NCBI GenBank assembly: GCA_965178585.1
Contig: OZ238267.1
Location: 3,100,001 to 3,164,000 of the forward strand
Reading direction: 5' to 3'
Length of the DNA stretch: 64,000 bases
From: Marifrigoribacter sp965178585
GTDB lineage: Bacteria; Bacteroidota; Bacteroidia; Flavobacteriales; Flavobacteriaceae
Within the stretch, counting starts at the first letter, position 1. Each line of letters starts with the position of its first letter. The notes beneath the pieces are model-generated. The model was not told where the DNA came from. It did no database searches and saw only the letters and a program-made list of their open reading frames with translations. Position numbers and translations under genes: made by a program. This document shows, piece by piece, positions 1 to 7,390 of the stretch.

Positions 1-127
1 ATTTGTCAAAAATAAAATTCAAGTAGATTTTTTCAGTTACCCAATGCATCCTCACAATGTTAGAGGAGTTGACCGTGCTCATTTAATGAAAAAGGTCTTG
101 GATTATGTGATCGTAAATAATCAATAA
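1..127 (+). CDS. C-terminal end of an S9 (dipeptidyl peptidase IV-type) prolyl oligopeptidase family protein, partial
   Basis: Only the last 41 codons are present, read from base 2 to the TAA at 125-127. The tail reads YPMHPHNVRGVDRAHL, which resembles the segment around the catalytic His of bacterial DPP-IV-like S9 serine peptidases (often YPNHEHNVRGxDRxHL). These enzymes release dipeptides from proline-containing peptides in the periplasm. The stop overlaps by 7 bp the end of the convergent membrane-protein gene. The family call rests on this short tail only. Confidence 0.6.
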   Translation, partial: FVKNKIQVDFFSYPMHPHNVRGVDRAHLMKKVLDYVIVNNQ

Positions 128-1329
128 TCTTTATTTTTTTGATACTGAAATAATAAAAGCCAAGCAATTGCTATTAGAAAAATAGCACTAGCAAGAGTTA
201 GATATCCATAATAGTTTTCTATTAAAGGTTTATTATTCATTACCACTAATCCTTTGTAAAATAAGATGGATTCTGTAAGTGTGAAAGCTATTAGGTATAC
301 TAAATAGTTGGATTTTGAAATTCTTAATAATTTAAAATGATTAAGAAATGCAAAAATTGAAATGCTAACAATTCCCAAAAATATCCAATGCAGGTATGCT
401 ATCACAAAATCAAGATTATTAGCTATAATTTCCGAAACTAAAGGAAAAGATCCCATAAACTGAAACAATAGTTTCAGTAAGAATAAAATCCCAGCAGTTT
501 TTAAAAGAGTCCCTTCAAAATTTGTTAAGGCTTTTTTTAATGCTTCTTTATTTTTAATAATTAGTTTCCACAAAATAACAAATGAAACCATTTGAAGGAC
601 GCTCCCTACTCCAGCTAATAAATAATAAAAAGGATGGGGTTTCATCCACAAAACAGATAGGAAAAAGGTGAATACAACACCGCTTAAAAACAACCTATAA
701 AATAAGTGAAAGGCCTTTTTAGAAATAACAATGGAATGCTTTTCAAACAGAAAAAATAAGATACCAATTAGTGCTACTAAAAACCAACCGTTATACTGAA
801 AATGAAGGTAAAAATAAATTGCATTTCGGTACCAAGACGACGTACTCCCTAAAGTATTCATAATCCCACCTAAAGCCCAAGGACCAATACTTGACAACAC
901 CATTAACCACAAAGAAGCTCGCACTAATTTATAGGATTTCGTATGTTTCTGTTCTATCGAAGTATGTTTCAAAAACAACCTTATAAAAGCATACGAATTG
1001 AATAAAAAGTAGGTAGAAAAAAATATGGAAAGCAATGCATATCCAGTAATAGGAAAGGTAACCATCATTCCTAAAATGGAAACTTGGGTACTCCAAAAAA
1101 GCTTTTTATAGGATTTATCGATTTGCTTTTCAGAAAGAAATAATTGATAAATTAAGGTAGTAATTGCCGTATAAATCCAACCCAATAATGCAACATGAGA
1201 GTGTGTATGAAGTATGTTCTTATAGTTAAAATTTAAGTCAACTATCTGAAACATTCTCATGAGCACTCCCAAAAATGCCACTATTAAAAAATAACCTAGT
1301 GCTATTTTAATATGTTCTTTAAGATTCAT
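121..1329 (-). CDS. multi-pass membrane protein with His-rich helices, heme-copper oxidase subunit I/NnrS-like, paired with ric
   Basis: A 402-residue protein that is almost entirely transmembrane (about 11-12 hydrophobic segments). Conserved-looking histidines sit in helices: HTHSHVALLGW (residues 41-51), LHFQYNGW near residue 177, and a YLHW motif near residue 314. Such His placement resembles heme-copper oxidase subunit I-like and NnrS-like membrane proteins linked to nitric oxide metabolism. The gene lies 35 bp downstream of ric on the same strand and is probably cotranscribed with it, which supports a role in the NO or oxidative response. No CuB ligand set can be assigned from sequence alone, so the catalytic role is unproven. 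Confidence 0.55.
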   Translation of the reverse strand: MNLKEHIKIALGYFLIVAFLGVLMRMFQIVDLNFNYKNILHTHSHVALLGWIYTAITTLIYQLFLSEKQIDKSYKKLFWSTQVSILGMMVTFPITGYALLSIFFSTYFLFNSYAFIRLFLKHTSIEQKHTKSYKLVRASLWLMVLSSIGPWALGGIMNTLGSTSSWYRNAIYFYLHFQYNGWFLVALIGILFFLFEKHSIVISKKAFHLFYRLFLSGVVFTFFLSVLWMKPHPFYYLLAGVGSVLQMVSFVILWKLIIKNKEALKKALTNFEGTLLKTAGILFLLKLLFQFMGSFPLVSEIIANNLDFVIAYLHWIFLGIVSISIFAFLNHFKLLRISKSNYLVYLIAFTLTESILFYKGLVVMNNKPLIENYYGYLTLASAIFLIAIAWLLLFQYQKNKDY

Positions 1330-1364
1330 TTTACAAAAAAATGCAATCTACATGATATTTTACG

Positions 1365-2087
1365 CTATGATGCTATTTTTTTTTCTAAAGCAATGGCCTT
1401 AGGGTGTAATATATTATTTTCTAAATGGATGTGTTGGTGTAAATCTTGTTCAAATTCATCCAAACTATCATATAAGGCTCTAAAGGTATTGCAGGCGTCT
1501 TCAGGTGGCGTGTAATTATTGGTTAATTGAGCAATGGTTTTAAAAACGTCTCCAACTGATTCATGTTCATGCTCCAAGGCATCAATAGGACTATTAACAG
1601 TTCCTAAATGCTCTTGGGACAAGGTAGTTCCTTCCTTTTCATCATTAAGCATTTGCTTTATAAAGGGGAATAAAACCAATTCTTCTTTCTTTAAATGTGA
1701 AGCTAAATCTTCTGCTGCTTCTTGAAATAATTGATTTATTTTTATTACTTCTTCGTAATGATGGCCATGAACAGTTGCTACTTTCTCAGCATATTGAAGT
1801 ATGATTGGTAAGCTTTGTTCCACATAGCTATGGTGTACGTTTTCAATATGATCTATTAAAAAGCCTAAATCCCAATTGTTATAATCGTAATTTCTATTGG
1901 GAGCTTCATTAACCGCTATTAATTCTCTTTCAAGGGTGCTATAATCTACTCCATTTTTCTCACAAGCTTTTTCCAAAGAAATCCCTCCATCATAACAAAA
2001 GTCAATACCATGTTTTTTAAATATGTTTGATGCTTTAATGTTTTCAGATACAACTTCTGCTACTGTTTTATTTTCGTTAATTTTCAT
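1365..2087 (-). CDS. ric: iron-sulfur cluster repair di-iron protein (RIC/ScdA/YtfE family)
   Basis: A 240-residue protein with the two RIC domains. The N-terminal ScdA_N/DUF542 domain (about residues 1-60) has the motif around Cys31 (DFCYDGG). A hemerythrin-like four-helix domain follows (about 75-235), with candidate di-iron ligands His80, His85, His131, Glu135, His175, His217, His221 and Glu223. RIC proteins repair iron-sulfur centres damaged by nitric oxide or oxidative stress in the cytoplasm. The gene is first in a two-gene unit with the heme-copper-like membrane protein. A perfect 44-bp palindrome containing a TATCTTTG -7 box lies 22 bp upstream of the start, so tight transcriptional control is likely. 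The family assignment is secure; the name is used in the sense of RIC. Confidence 0.9.
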   Translation of the reverse strand: MKINENKTVAEVVSENIKASNIFKKHGIDFCYDGGISLEKACEKNGVDYSTLERELIAVNEAPNRNYDYNNWDLGFLIDHIENVHHSYVEQSLPIILQYAEKVATVHGHHYEEVIKINQLFQEAAEDLASHLKKEELVLFPFIKQMLNDEKEGTTLSQEHLGTVNSPIDALEHEHESVGDVFKTIAQLTNNYTPPEDACNTFRALYDSLDEFEQDLHQHIHLENNILHPKAIALEKKIAS

Positions 2088-2107
2088 AATACTATTATTT
2101 TAAAATG

Positions 2108-2152
2108 CAAAGATACATATAAAAGACTAATTAGTCTTTTATATGTATCTTT
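2108..2152. promoter_or_regulatory. perfect 44-bp palindromic operator/promoter of ric
   Basis: Positions 2109-2130 and 2131-2152 are exact reverse complements. The arm runs from AAAGATACAT through AAAAGACTAA. The inner 18 bp is AAAGAC-N6-GTCTTT (2122-2139). On the minus strand the outer arm contains TATCTTTG (2108-2115), a match to the Bacteroidota -7 consensus TAnnTTTG, placing the start site near 2101 just ahead of ric. An operator covering the -7 box fits a repressor of NO or oxygen response, but the regulator is unidentified. As RNA it would also form a long hairpin. Confidence 0.7.
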
Positions 2153-2175
2153 TTTTAATTTAAATCTAAATAAAA

Positions 2176-2237
2176 AAAGACTGTTTAAAATATCTCCCCG
2201 TGTCTTTTACCTACCAACTATTTGGGGTTAAAAAGAC
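2176..2237. promoter_or_regulatory. extra AAAGAC/GTCTTT half-sites between ric and ssb
   Basis: AAAGAC occurs at 2176-2181 and 2232-2237, and GTCTTT at 2202-2207, within 100 bp of the palindromic ric operator that uses the same half-site. They may be auxiliary binding sites; no spacing rule is shared with the main site. Confidence 0.3.
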
Positions 2238-2271
2238 GTTATTAAACAGCCTTGTTTTTTTTAAAAAGGTT

Positions 2272-2607
2272 TTATTTATTCCCCAACATCAGTAATTCGT
2301 TACAAACAACTTCGGTAGTATATCGTTTTACTCCTTCTTTATCTTCCCAAGAACGGGTAGTTAGTTTACCTTCGATAGCAACTTCTTTTCCTTTGGTTAC
2401 ATAACTCTCGATAATGTCGGCTGTTTTTCCCCAAGCTACTACATTATGCCATTGAGTATCTATAACTTTTTCGCCTTGTGCGTTTTTATACGACTCGTTG
2501 GTAGCAATACTAAATTTTGCCAATTTACTTCCAGAATCTAAATTGATAATTTCTGGGTCATTTCCTAGGTTTCCAATTAACTGTACTTTGTTTCTTAACG
2601 TATTCAT
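2272..2607 (-). CDS. ssb: single-stranded DNA-binding protein, short form
   Basis: A 111-residue protein consisting of one OB fold. It starts MNTLRNKVQLIGNLGNDPE and contains the SSB-typical TQWHNVVAWGKTAD segment (about residues 51-64), then the EGKLTTRSWEDKEG strand pair. It coats single-stranded DNA in replication, repair and recombination. Housekeeping SSBs normally carry a disordered linker and an acidic tip ending in DDDIPF-like residues; here the protein stops right after the fold at LMLGNK, so it cannot recruit partners through that tip. It may therefore be an accessory or stress SSB. A -7 box TATGTTTG lies 50 bp upstream and a phased GTTT array lies further upstream. Confidence 0.92.
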   Translation of the reverse strand: MNTLRNKVQLIGNLGNDPEIINLDSGSKLAKFSIATNESYKNAQGEKVIDTQWHNVVAWGKTADIIESYVTKGKEVAIEGKLTTRSWEDKEGVKRYTTEVVCNELLMLGNK

Positions 2608-2656
2608 AAGATAAGGTTTTAATTATATTGAATGTCATTAGTTCGATTCAACAGGG

Positions 2657-2664
2657 CAAACATA
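2657..2664 (-). promoter_or_regulatory. -7 box of the ssb promoter
   Basis: The minus strand reads TATGTTTG, matching the Bacteroidota -7 consensus TAnnTTTG, about 50 bp before the ssb start. No good TTTG -33 box lies at 19-20 bp, so activation from an upstream site is possible. Confidence 0.4.
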
Positions 2665-2707
2665 TCACCACTTCCAAATACTAACCGTATGTTACCTACT
2701 TACTTTC

Positions 2708-2757
2708 GTTTATAGTTGTTTGCAAATGTTTGTAGTCGTTTATATTTGTTTTATGTC
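2708..2757. repeat. five 10-bp phased GTTT repeats upstream of ssb
   Basis: GTT starts at 2708, 2718, 2728, 2738 and 2748, exactly one helical turn apart. Units are GTTTATAGTT, GTTTGCAAAT, GTTTGTAGTC, GTTTATATTT and GTTTTATGTC. The array lies about 45-95 bp upstream of the ssb -7 box and about 90 bp before the divergent DUF4328 gene. Direct repeats with this period are the kind of target used by LytTR-type regulators, but the match to their consensus is partial. Confidence 0.45.
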
Positions 2758-2846
2758 CCATAAATTAAGTTATTCCTGTTCTATATAGTTTTAATTATCT
2801 TCGGAAAAAATTATCTAAAAACATTTCCTAATTTAATTCTCCATAA

Positions 2847-3674
2847 ATGACAGACGTACAGTTACAGTATTGCAAAAAATGTTTAAACCGGAAAAGCGGG
2901 GTAATTACTCAAAAAAACAATTGCAATATAAAAGGGTTTAATACCGAATTTGAAGGTGTATGTTCTTCTTTCGATTTAGATGAAAATATAATTATTGGCT
3001 CTGAAATTCAATTAAAAAAAATAAAACCCAATGATAGTAGAGCTAGGTTAGCACAAACATTTATTTGGATTGTTATGATACTCAATATCATTTCTGTTTA
3101 TTCTTCCTATATGCAATATAATTTGTTGAGTGATTTTCAAAACAACGAAGAAATCACTGATGCTATGCTTACCTCTAATGACTTTAGAGAGCAACTCCTT
3201 GCAATAGTTTATTTTTTGGTTTTTATAACTTCTGGAATAATTTTTATTAGGTGGTTTCAAAGAGCATACTTTAATTTAAGTAAAATAACTTTTTGCGAAC
3301 ATAGTGATGACTGGGCAGCTTGGAGTTGGTTTATCCCTATAATGAACCTCTTTAGACCTTACCAAATAATGAAAGAATTGAACGATAAATCGATTACTTT
3401 TTTAAAATCAAAAACAACTAATATTATTGAAGATAGCGCCCAGTTAATTGGATTTTGGTGGGCGTTATGGATTGGTTCAAATTTTATAGGTAAACTAATA
3501 CTTAAATATTCTTTTAAAGAAGAAACCGTTGAAAATTTTATAAATTCTACTATTGCAGATATGTTATTATCTCTTATTGGAATACCATTAGCAATTGTAA
3601 CCGTAAAGGTTATAAAATCATATGCTTTAAAAGAAGAAATGATTTCTGAAATTGAAAAAAATCCCCAACAGTAA
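2847..3674 (+). CDS. DUF4328 membrane protein with N-terminal Cys-rich segment
   Basis: A 275-residue protein. Residues 8-38 hold spaced cysteines (CKKCLNRK, then NNCN and GVCSSF) that could form a small metal-binding module. Residues about 65-260 match the DUF4328 pattern: four hydrophobic segments and the conserved stretch DWAAWSWFIPIMNLFRPYQIMKE (first 20 residues: DWAAWSWFIPIMNLFRPYQI). The function of DUF4328 is unknown; it is an inner-membrane protein. It is divergent from ssb and is followed 88 bp later by the YeeE/YedE pair, from which it is separated by a promoter-like region. Confidence 0.75.
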   Translation: MTDVQLQYCKKCLNRKSGVITQKNNCNIKGFNTEFEGVCSSFDLDENIIIGSEIQLKKIKPNDSRARLAQTFIWIVMILNIISVYSSYMQYNLLSDFQNNEEITDAMLTSNDFREQLLAIVYFLVFITSGIIFIRWFQRAYFNLSKITFCEHSDDWAAWSWFIPIMNLFRPYQIMKELNDKSITFLKSKTTNIIEDSAQLIGFWWALWIGSNFIGKLILKYSFKEETVENFINSTIADMLLSLIGIPLAIVTVKVIKSYALKEEMISEIEKNPQQ

Positions 3675-3708
3675 TAATCTCCTCACTATTTCTCTTATTG
3701 ACAATTGT

Positions 3709-3741
3709 CATTTTATTAAACTAATTTTAGGTGTATTTTTG
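3709..3741 (+). promoter_or_regulatory. promoter with palindromic operator for the YeeE/YedE pair
   Basis: The 12-bp palindrome TGACAATTGTCA (3709-3720) precedes a -7 box TATTTTTG (3734-3741), 22 bp before the start at 3763. No TTTG -33 box fits, and the palindrome occupies the -33 region, so a regulator probably acts there. Confidence 0.4.
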
Positions 3742-3762
3742 TTCATCTTAAATTTCATAATC

Positions 3763-4407
3763 ATGAATGAAACATTTTTACAAATACAAGAATTTATTAG
3801 TCAACCTTGGCCTTGGTGGATGGGCGGAATCGTAATTGGCTTTACCCTTTATTTATTATTAAAATTTAATAAGGAATTTGGTTTATCTGCTAACTTACGT
3901 ACCATGTGTGCTGCAGATGGTGCCGGACATTATTCCGACTTTTTTGACTTTGATTGGGGAAAACAAGGCTGGAATTTAATGGTAGCTTTAGGAGCTATGT
4001 TTGGTGGTTATGTAGCCGCAAATTATTTTGGAGGCGACGGACTTGCACACGTTTCAGAAGCTACTATAAGTACATTAAATCAGATTTCTGGAGAAAACAC
4101 ATTGACTGCAGATAATGTTCATGTAGTCCCAGGAAAAGATTTAGTTTTAGGAGTAGGTATCCCTGAATTTTGGGATCTTTATTCTTGGAAGTCTTTATTA
4201 ACCCTTAGAGGGTTAATCATCATTATTGGTGGTGGTTTCTTGGTTGGTTTTGGAGCAAGATATGCTGGAGGGTGTACTTCGGGTCATGCCATTTCTGGTA
4301 TCTCTAATTTACAATTACCATCCTTAGTGGCGGTAATTGGCTTTTTTATAGGCGGTTTAATCATGACTTGGTTATTACTCCCTTATATTTTAAGAATTAC
4401 TATCTAA
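3763..4407 (+). CDS. YeeE/YedE family sulfur transporter subunit (larger)
   Basis: A 214-residue inner-membrane protein of the PF04143 (Sulf_transp) family. The hallmark Cys motif is in GARYAGGCTSGHAISG near the C-terminus. It has about five transmembrane segments and a soluble-looking loop with MCAADGAGHYSDFFDFDWG near residues 46-64. YeeE/YedE proteins move thiosulfate or related sulfur species across the membrane. The start at 3763 (MNETFLQIQEF) is preferred over an upstream in-frame ATG at 3652, because that one lies inside the previous gene and adds a non-conserved leader. It forms a split transporter with the next gene, 16 bp downstream. Confidence 0.85.
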   Translation: MNETFLQIQEFISQPWPWWMGGIVIGFTLYLLLKFNKEFGLSANLRTMCAADGAGHYSDFFDFDWGKQGWNLMVALGAMFGGYVAANYFGGDGLAHVSEATISTLNQISGENTLTADNVHVVPGKDLVLGVGIPEFWDLYSWKSLLTLRGLIIIIGGGFLVGFGARYAGGCTSGHAISGISNLQLPSLVAVIGFFIGGLIMTWLLLPYILRITI

Positions 4408-4423
4408 TTTAAAACACAGAAAA

Positions 4424-4837
4424 ATGAAATTATTTAAATATATCATCATCGGCTTTTTATTCGGATTTGGAATGTGGAAATTAGAAGCAGTATCCACTTT
4501 TAGAATTATAGAAATGTTCCATTTCCAATCATTCCATATGTATGGAATTATTATTACAGGAGTAATCATGGGATTAATTATTACACAATTATTTAAAAAG
4601 GGAAAAATTAAAACTTCTCAAGGTGAAGTGCACCAGTTTGCAGATAAAAGTCACGAATGGAAACGTTACATTTTTGGCGGAATCATTTTTGGAATGGGGT
4701 GGGCCTTAACTGGCGTATGTTCTGGGATGATGTTTGTTTTAGTTGGATCTGGTTATACTATTTTTATCGTATTTATTGGAGCGGCTATGTTAGGAACATT
4801 TGCTTATGGAGTTTTTAGAAAAATGCTCCCCCATTAA
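4424..4837 (+). CDS. YeeE/YedE family sulfur transporter subunit (smaller, DUF6691-like)
   Basis: A 137-residue membrane protein with four hydrophobic segments and the family Cys motif LTGVCSGMMFVLVGSG (about residues 95-110). Pairs of a larger and a smaller YeeE/YedE protein are common in Bacteroidota and Proteobacteria and together resemble one full-length thiosulfate transporter (PmpA/PmpB-like). A strong hairpin with flanking A and T runs follows 19 bp after the stop and ends the transcription unit. The exact substrate (thiosulfate, sulfide or another persulfidic species) cannot be told from sequence. Confidence 0.85.
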   Translation: MKLFKYIIIGFLFGFGMWKLEAVSTFRIIEMFHFQSFHMYGIIITGVIMGLIITQLFKKGKIKTSQGEVHQFADKSHEWKRYIFGGIIFGMGWALTGVCSGMMFVLVGSGYTIFIVFIGAAMLGTFAYGVFRKMLPH

Positions 4838-4856
4838 GTACTATTTTTTATAATAT

Positions 4857-4890
4857 AAAAAAACCATCAATAATAATTGGTGGTTTTTTT
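4857..4890 (+). terminator. terminator after the YeeE/YedE pair
   Basis: A 13-bp stem (AAAAAACCATCAA paired with TTGGTGGTTTTTT, one G-T pair) closes a 6-nt loop, and the 3' arm ends in a T run. Confidence 0.75.
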
Positions 4891-4991
4891 GTTATCAATA
4901 ATCTCAAATTAGCTTTTATGACAATTCTTTCCGAGATTATGAAATTTTTTTTTCCTTGTTAATAACATTATTAATAACTCCTTTTTTTTGA

Positions 4992-5042
4992 ATTGCTTTC
5001 TTTCTGTTTGGGGGTTATCTTTATAAAGACAATTTAGTCTTT
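4992..5042 (+). promoter_or_regulatory. nrdG promoter with AAAGAC-N6-GTCTTT operator
   Basis: ATTG (4992-4995), N20, then TATCTTTA (5016-5023) resembles a Bacteroidota promoter. Immediately after it lies AAAGACAATTTAGTCTTT (5025-5042), the same half-sites and 6-bp spacing as in the ric operator. It covers the expected start site near 5029, 14 bp before the nrdG start, as a repressor site would. Confidence 0.5.
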
Positions 5043-5055
5043 TTTAAGAGCTTTC

Positions 5056-5505
5056 ATGTATTATTACGATTTTCAAGTGGTGCTTCAAGAAGTGCCGGGG
5101 GAAATTAGCCTCTGCTTTTCAATCTCAGGATGCAATATGCATTGTGAAGGTTGTCACTCTCCTTTTTTATGGAAAGAAGGAAATGGATCACTACTTACTA
5201 ATGAAGTTTATACTAAAATTCTAAATCAATATCAAAACCTTGCTACTTGTGTATTGTTTATGGGTGGAGAATGGCATCCAGAAGAATTGATAGCAATGCT
5301 TCAATTAGCAAAAAACAAAAATTATAAAACTTGCCTTTATACGGGTGAAGAAACTATTTCGGAAAATTTAAAATCTCATTTAACCTTTCTGAAAACAGGA
5401 AAATGGAAACAAGAATTGGGCGGTCTTGAAAGTAGAACTACCAATCAAAAATTTATAGAAGTACCCACTAACCAAAAACTGAATTATTTATTCAGTAAAA
5501 ATTAA
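5056..5505 (+). CDS. nrdG: anaerobic ribonucleoside-triphosphate reductase activating protein
   Basis: A 149-residue radical SAM enzyme. The cluster-binding motif C-x3-C-x2-C is Cys26, Cys30 and Cys33 (SGCNMHCEGCHSP). It is followed by the family pattern FMGGEWHPEEL near residues 75-85. NrdG uses a [4Fe-4S] cluster and S-adenosylmethionine to install the glycyl radical on the class III ribonucleotide reductase NrdD, allowing dNTP synthesis without oxygen. The length is normal for NrdG. It is the first gene of a unit with nrdD, whose start is 5 bp downstream. The shared operator suggests expression under low oxygen or nitrosative stress. Confidence 0.92.
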   Translation: MYYYDFQVVLQEVPGEISLCFSISGCNMHCEGCHSPFLWKEGNGSLLTNEVYTKILNQYQNLATCVLFMGGEWHPEELIAMLQLAKNKNYKTCLYTGEETISENLKSHLTFLKTGKWKQELGGLESRTTNQKFIEVPTNQKLNYLFSKN

Positions 5506-5510
5506 AAAAT

Positions 5511-7381
5511 ATGATTCGATTAACCTCAGACCAAGTTGCTAAAAAAATTGATTTTATAGACCATTATATCAACTCCTCAAACGCTGCCGATGGTTCCAAA
5601 GTAGATGCAAATGCAAATGTTACTTCAAAAAACATTGCTACTATGGAAGCTGAACTCAATAAGGACATTAATATACAAGTAAATAGAGCATTGGTTAAAG
5701 AGACAAATTGAATCCATATTTGGTGAAGATTTAGCGAATGAATATACACGTCAAATTGAAGATCCAGAGATTTATGTTCACACGAAACATCTTTAAAACC
5801 ATATTGTGTTTCTATAAGTATGTATCCGTTTTTATTTGATGGTCTTACAAAATTGGGAGGAGAAAGTCGCGCTCCAAAGCATTTAGAAAGTTATTGTGGT
5901 GAATTTGTTAATTTGGTTTTTGCTATTAGCTCCCAATTTGCAGGAGCTCTAGCCACCGTAGAATTTTTAATGTATTTTGATCATTTTGCAAAAAAAGGAT
6001 TATGGTGAAAACTATTTAGAAACCAACCCGGAATTAATTGCAAATCATTTACAACACGTGGTGTATGCTATCAATCAACCTGCAGCTGCAAGAGGTTATC
6101 AATCTGTTTTCTGGAACATTTCGTTATACGACGAAAGCTACTTTAATAGTATGTTCGAAAGATTTTGTATTTCCAGATATGACGAAACCCGAATGGGAAG
6201 AAGTAAAAAAATTGCAAGCCTTTTTTATGAAATGGTTTAATGAAGAACGCACCAAAGCAATCCTTACTTTCCCTGTGGTTACTGCTGCCATGTTGGTAAA
6301 AGATGGCAAACCTGTTGATCAAGAATTTACGGATATGTGCGCTCAAGAATTAAGTGAAGGAAATTCATTTTTCATCTATCAATCTAAAAGTGCAGATAGC
6401 CTTGCTTCTTGTTGTCGCCTTCGAAGCGAAATAAGCGATAATACGTTTAGTTACTCTCTTGGAGCCGGAGGAGTTGCTACCGGATCTATTAATGTAATTA
6501 CTCTTAATATGAATCGTTTGATACAGAATGGTGCTAACCTTCAAGAAGAAGTTCGGAAAATTCATAAATATCAAGTGGCCTACAGAAAACTTATTGAAGA
6601 ATATGAAGCTTCAGGTTTATTGCCTGTTTACAAAGCAGGTTTCATTAGTTTAGACAAACAATTTTTAACGATTGGTATTAACGGAATGGTGGAAGCAGCA
6701 GAAAGTCAAGGTATTAAAGCAGGTAACAATCCAGCATATAAAAAGTTTGTAAATAAATATCTAAAACTGATTTATGATGAAAACAAACTAGCTAAAAAAC
6801 AATACGGTTATATGTTTAATACTGAATTTGTTCCAGCTGAAAATTTAGGCGTTAAAAATGCAAAATGGGATCGTGATGATGGCTTATTTGTTCCTAGAGA
6901 TTGTTATAATTCTTATTTCTATGCCGTAGAAGATGAAAAGACAAATTCATTGGACAAAATTATACTTCATGGTAATGAAAACATTCAATATTTAGATGGA
7001 GGTTCGGCGCTTCATTTAAACTTAGAAGAAACTCCTAACAAAGAAGGCTTTATCAACTTATTAAATGCAACTGCTGTTGCAGGATGTAATTATTTCTGTT
7101 TTAATATTAAGATAACCATTTGTAGAGATTGCGATCATATTGACAAGCAAACACTTCAAAAATGTCCAGAATGTGAATCTAGAAATGTAGATCATGCAAC
7201 TCGGGTTATAGGGTATTTAAAAAGAGTAGCAAGTTTTAGTAGCAAGCGTCAAGTAGAGCATGAATTAAGACATTATCATATAAAACCTCCTTCTGATTCC
7301 CTTGGAAAGGCAAGGGCTCATACTTTTTCCAAAAACATAAAAAAAGAGAATCAAAATTTTGAAGAAACTCTTTATTCATAA
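5511..7381 (+). pseudogene. nrdD: anaerobic ribonucleoside-triphosphate reductase (class III), four frameshifts
   Basis: The reading frame changes four times. Frame 0 runs from 5511 to about 5697, frame +1 to about 5783, frame 0 to about 5995, frame +1 to about 6165, and frame +2 to the stop at 7381. Joined, it gives a full-length NrdD of about 620 residues. It has the thiyl cysteines in SLASCCRLRSE, a C-terminal zinc site (CRDC and CPEC) and the glycyl radical loop TRVIGYLKR. The shifts are a net +1 near 5700, -1 near 5783 (CAC-AC), +1 near 5995 (A7GG) and +1 near 6165 (TTTT). The last 1.2 kb is intact and fully conserved, so either sequencing errors or very recent decay explains it. The enzyme reduces ribonucleoside triphosphates anaerobically. 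Confidence 0.85.
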
Positions 7382-7390
7382 TTATTTATA

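Noticed and set aside
3652..3762. longer N-terminus for the YeeE/YedE protein
   Set aside because: It would begin inside the previous gene and give a leader that does not fit the family, whereas the ATG at 3763 has a promoter just upstream.
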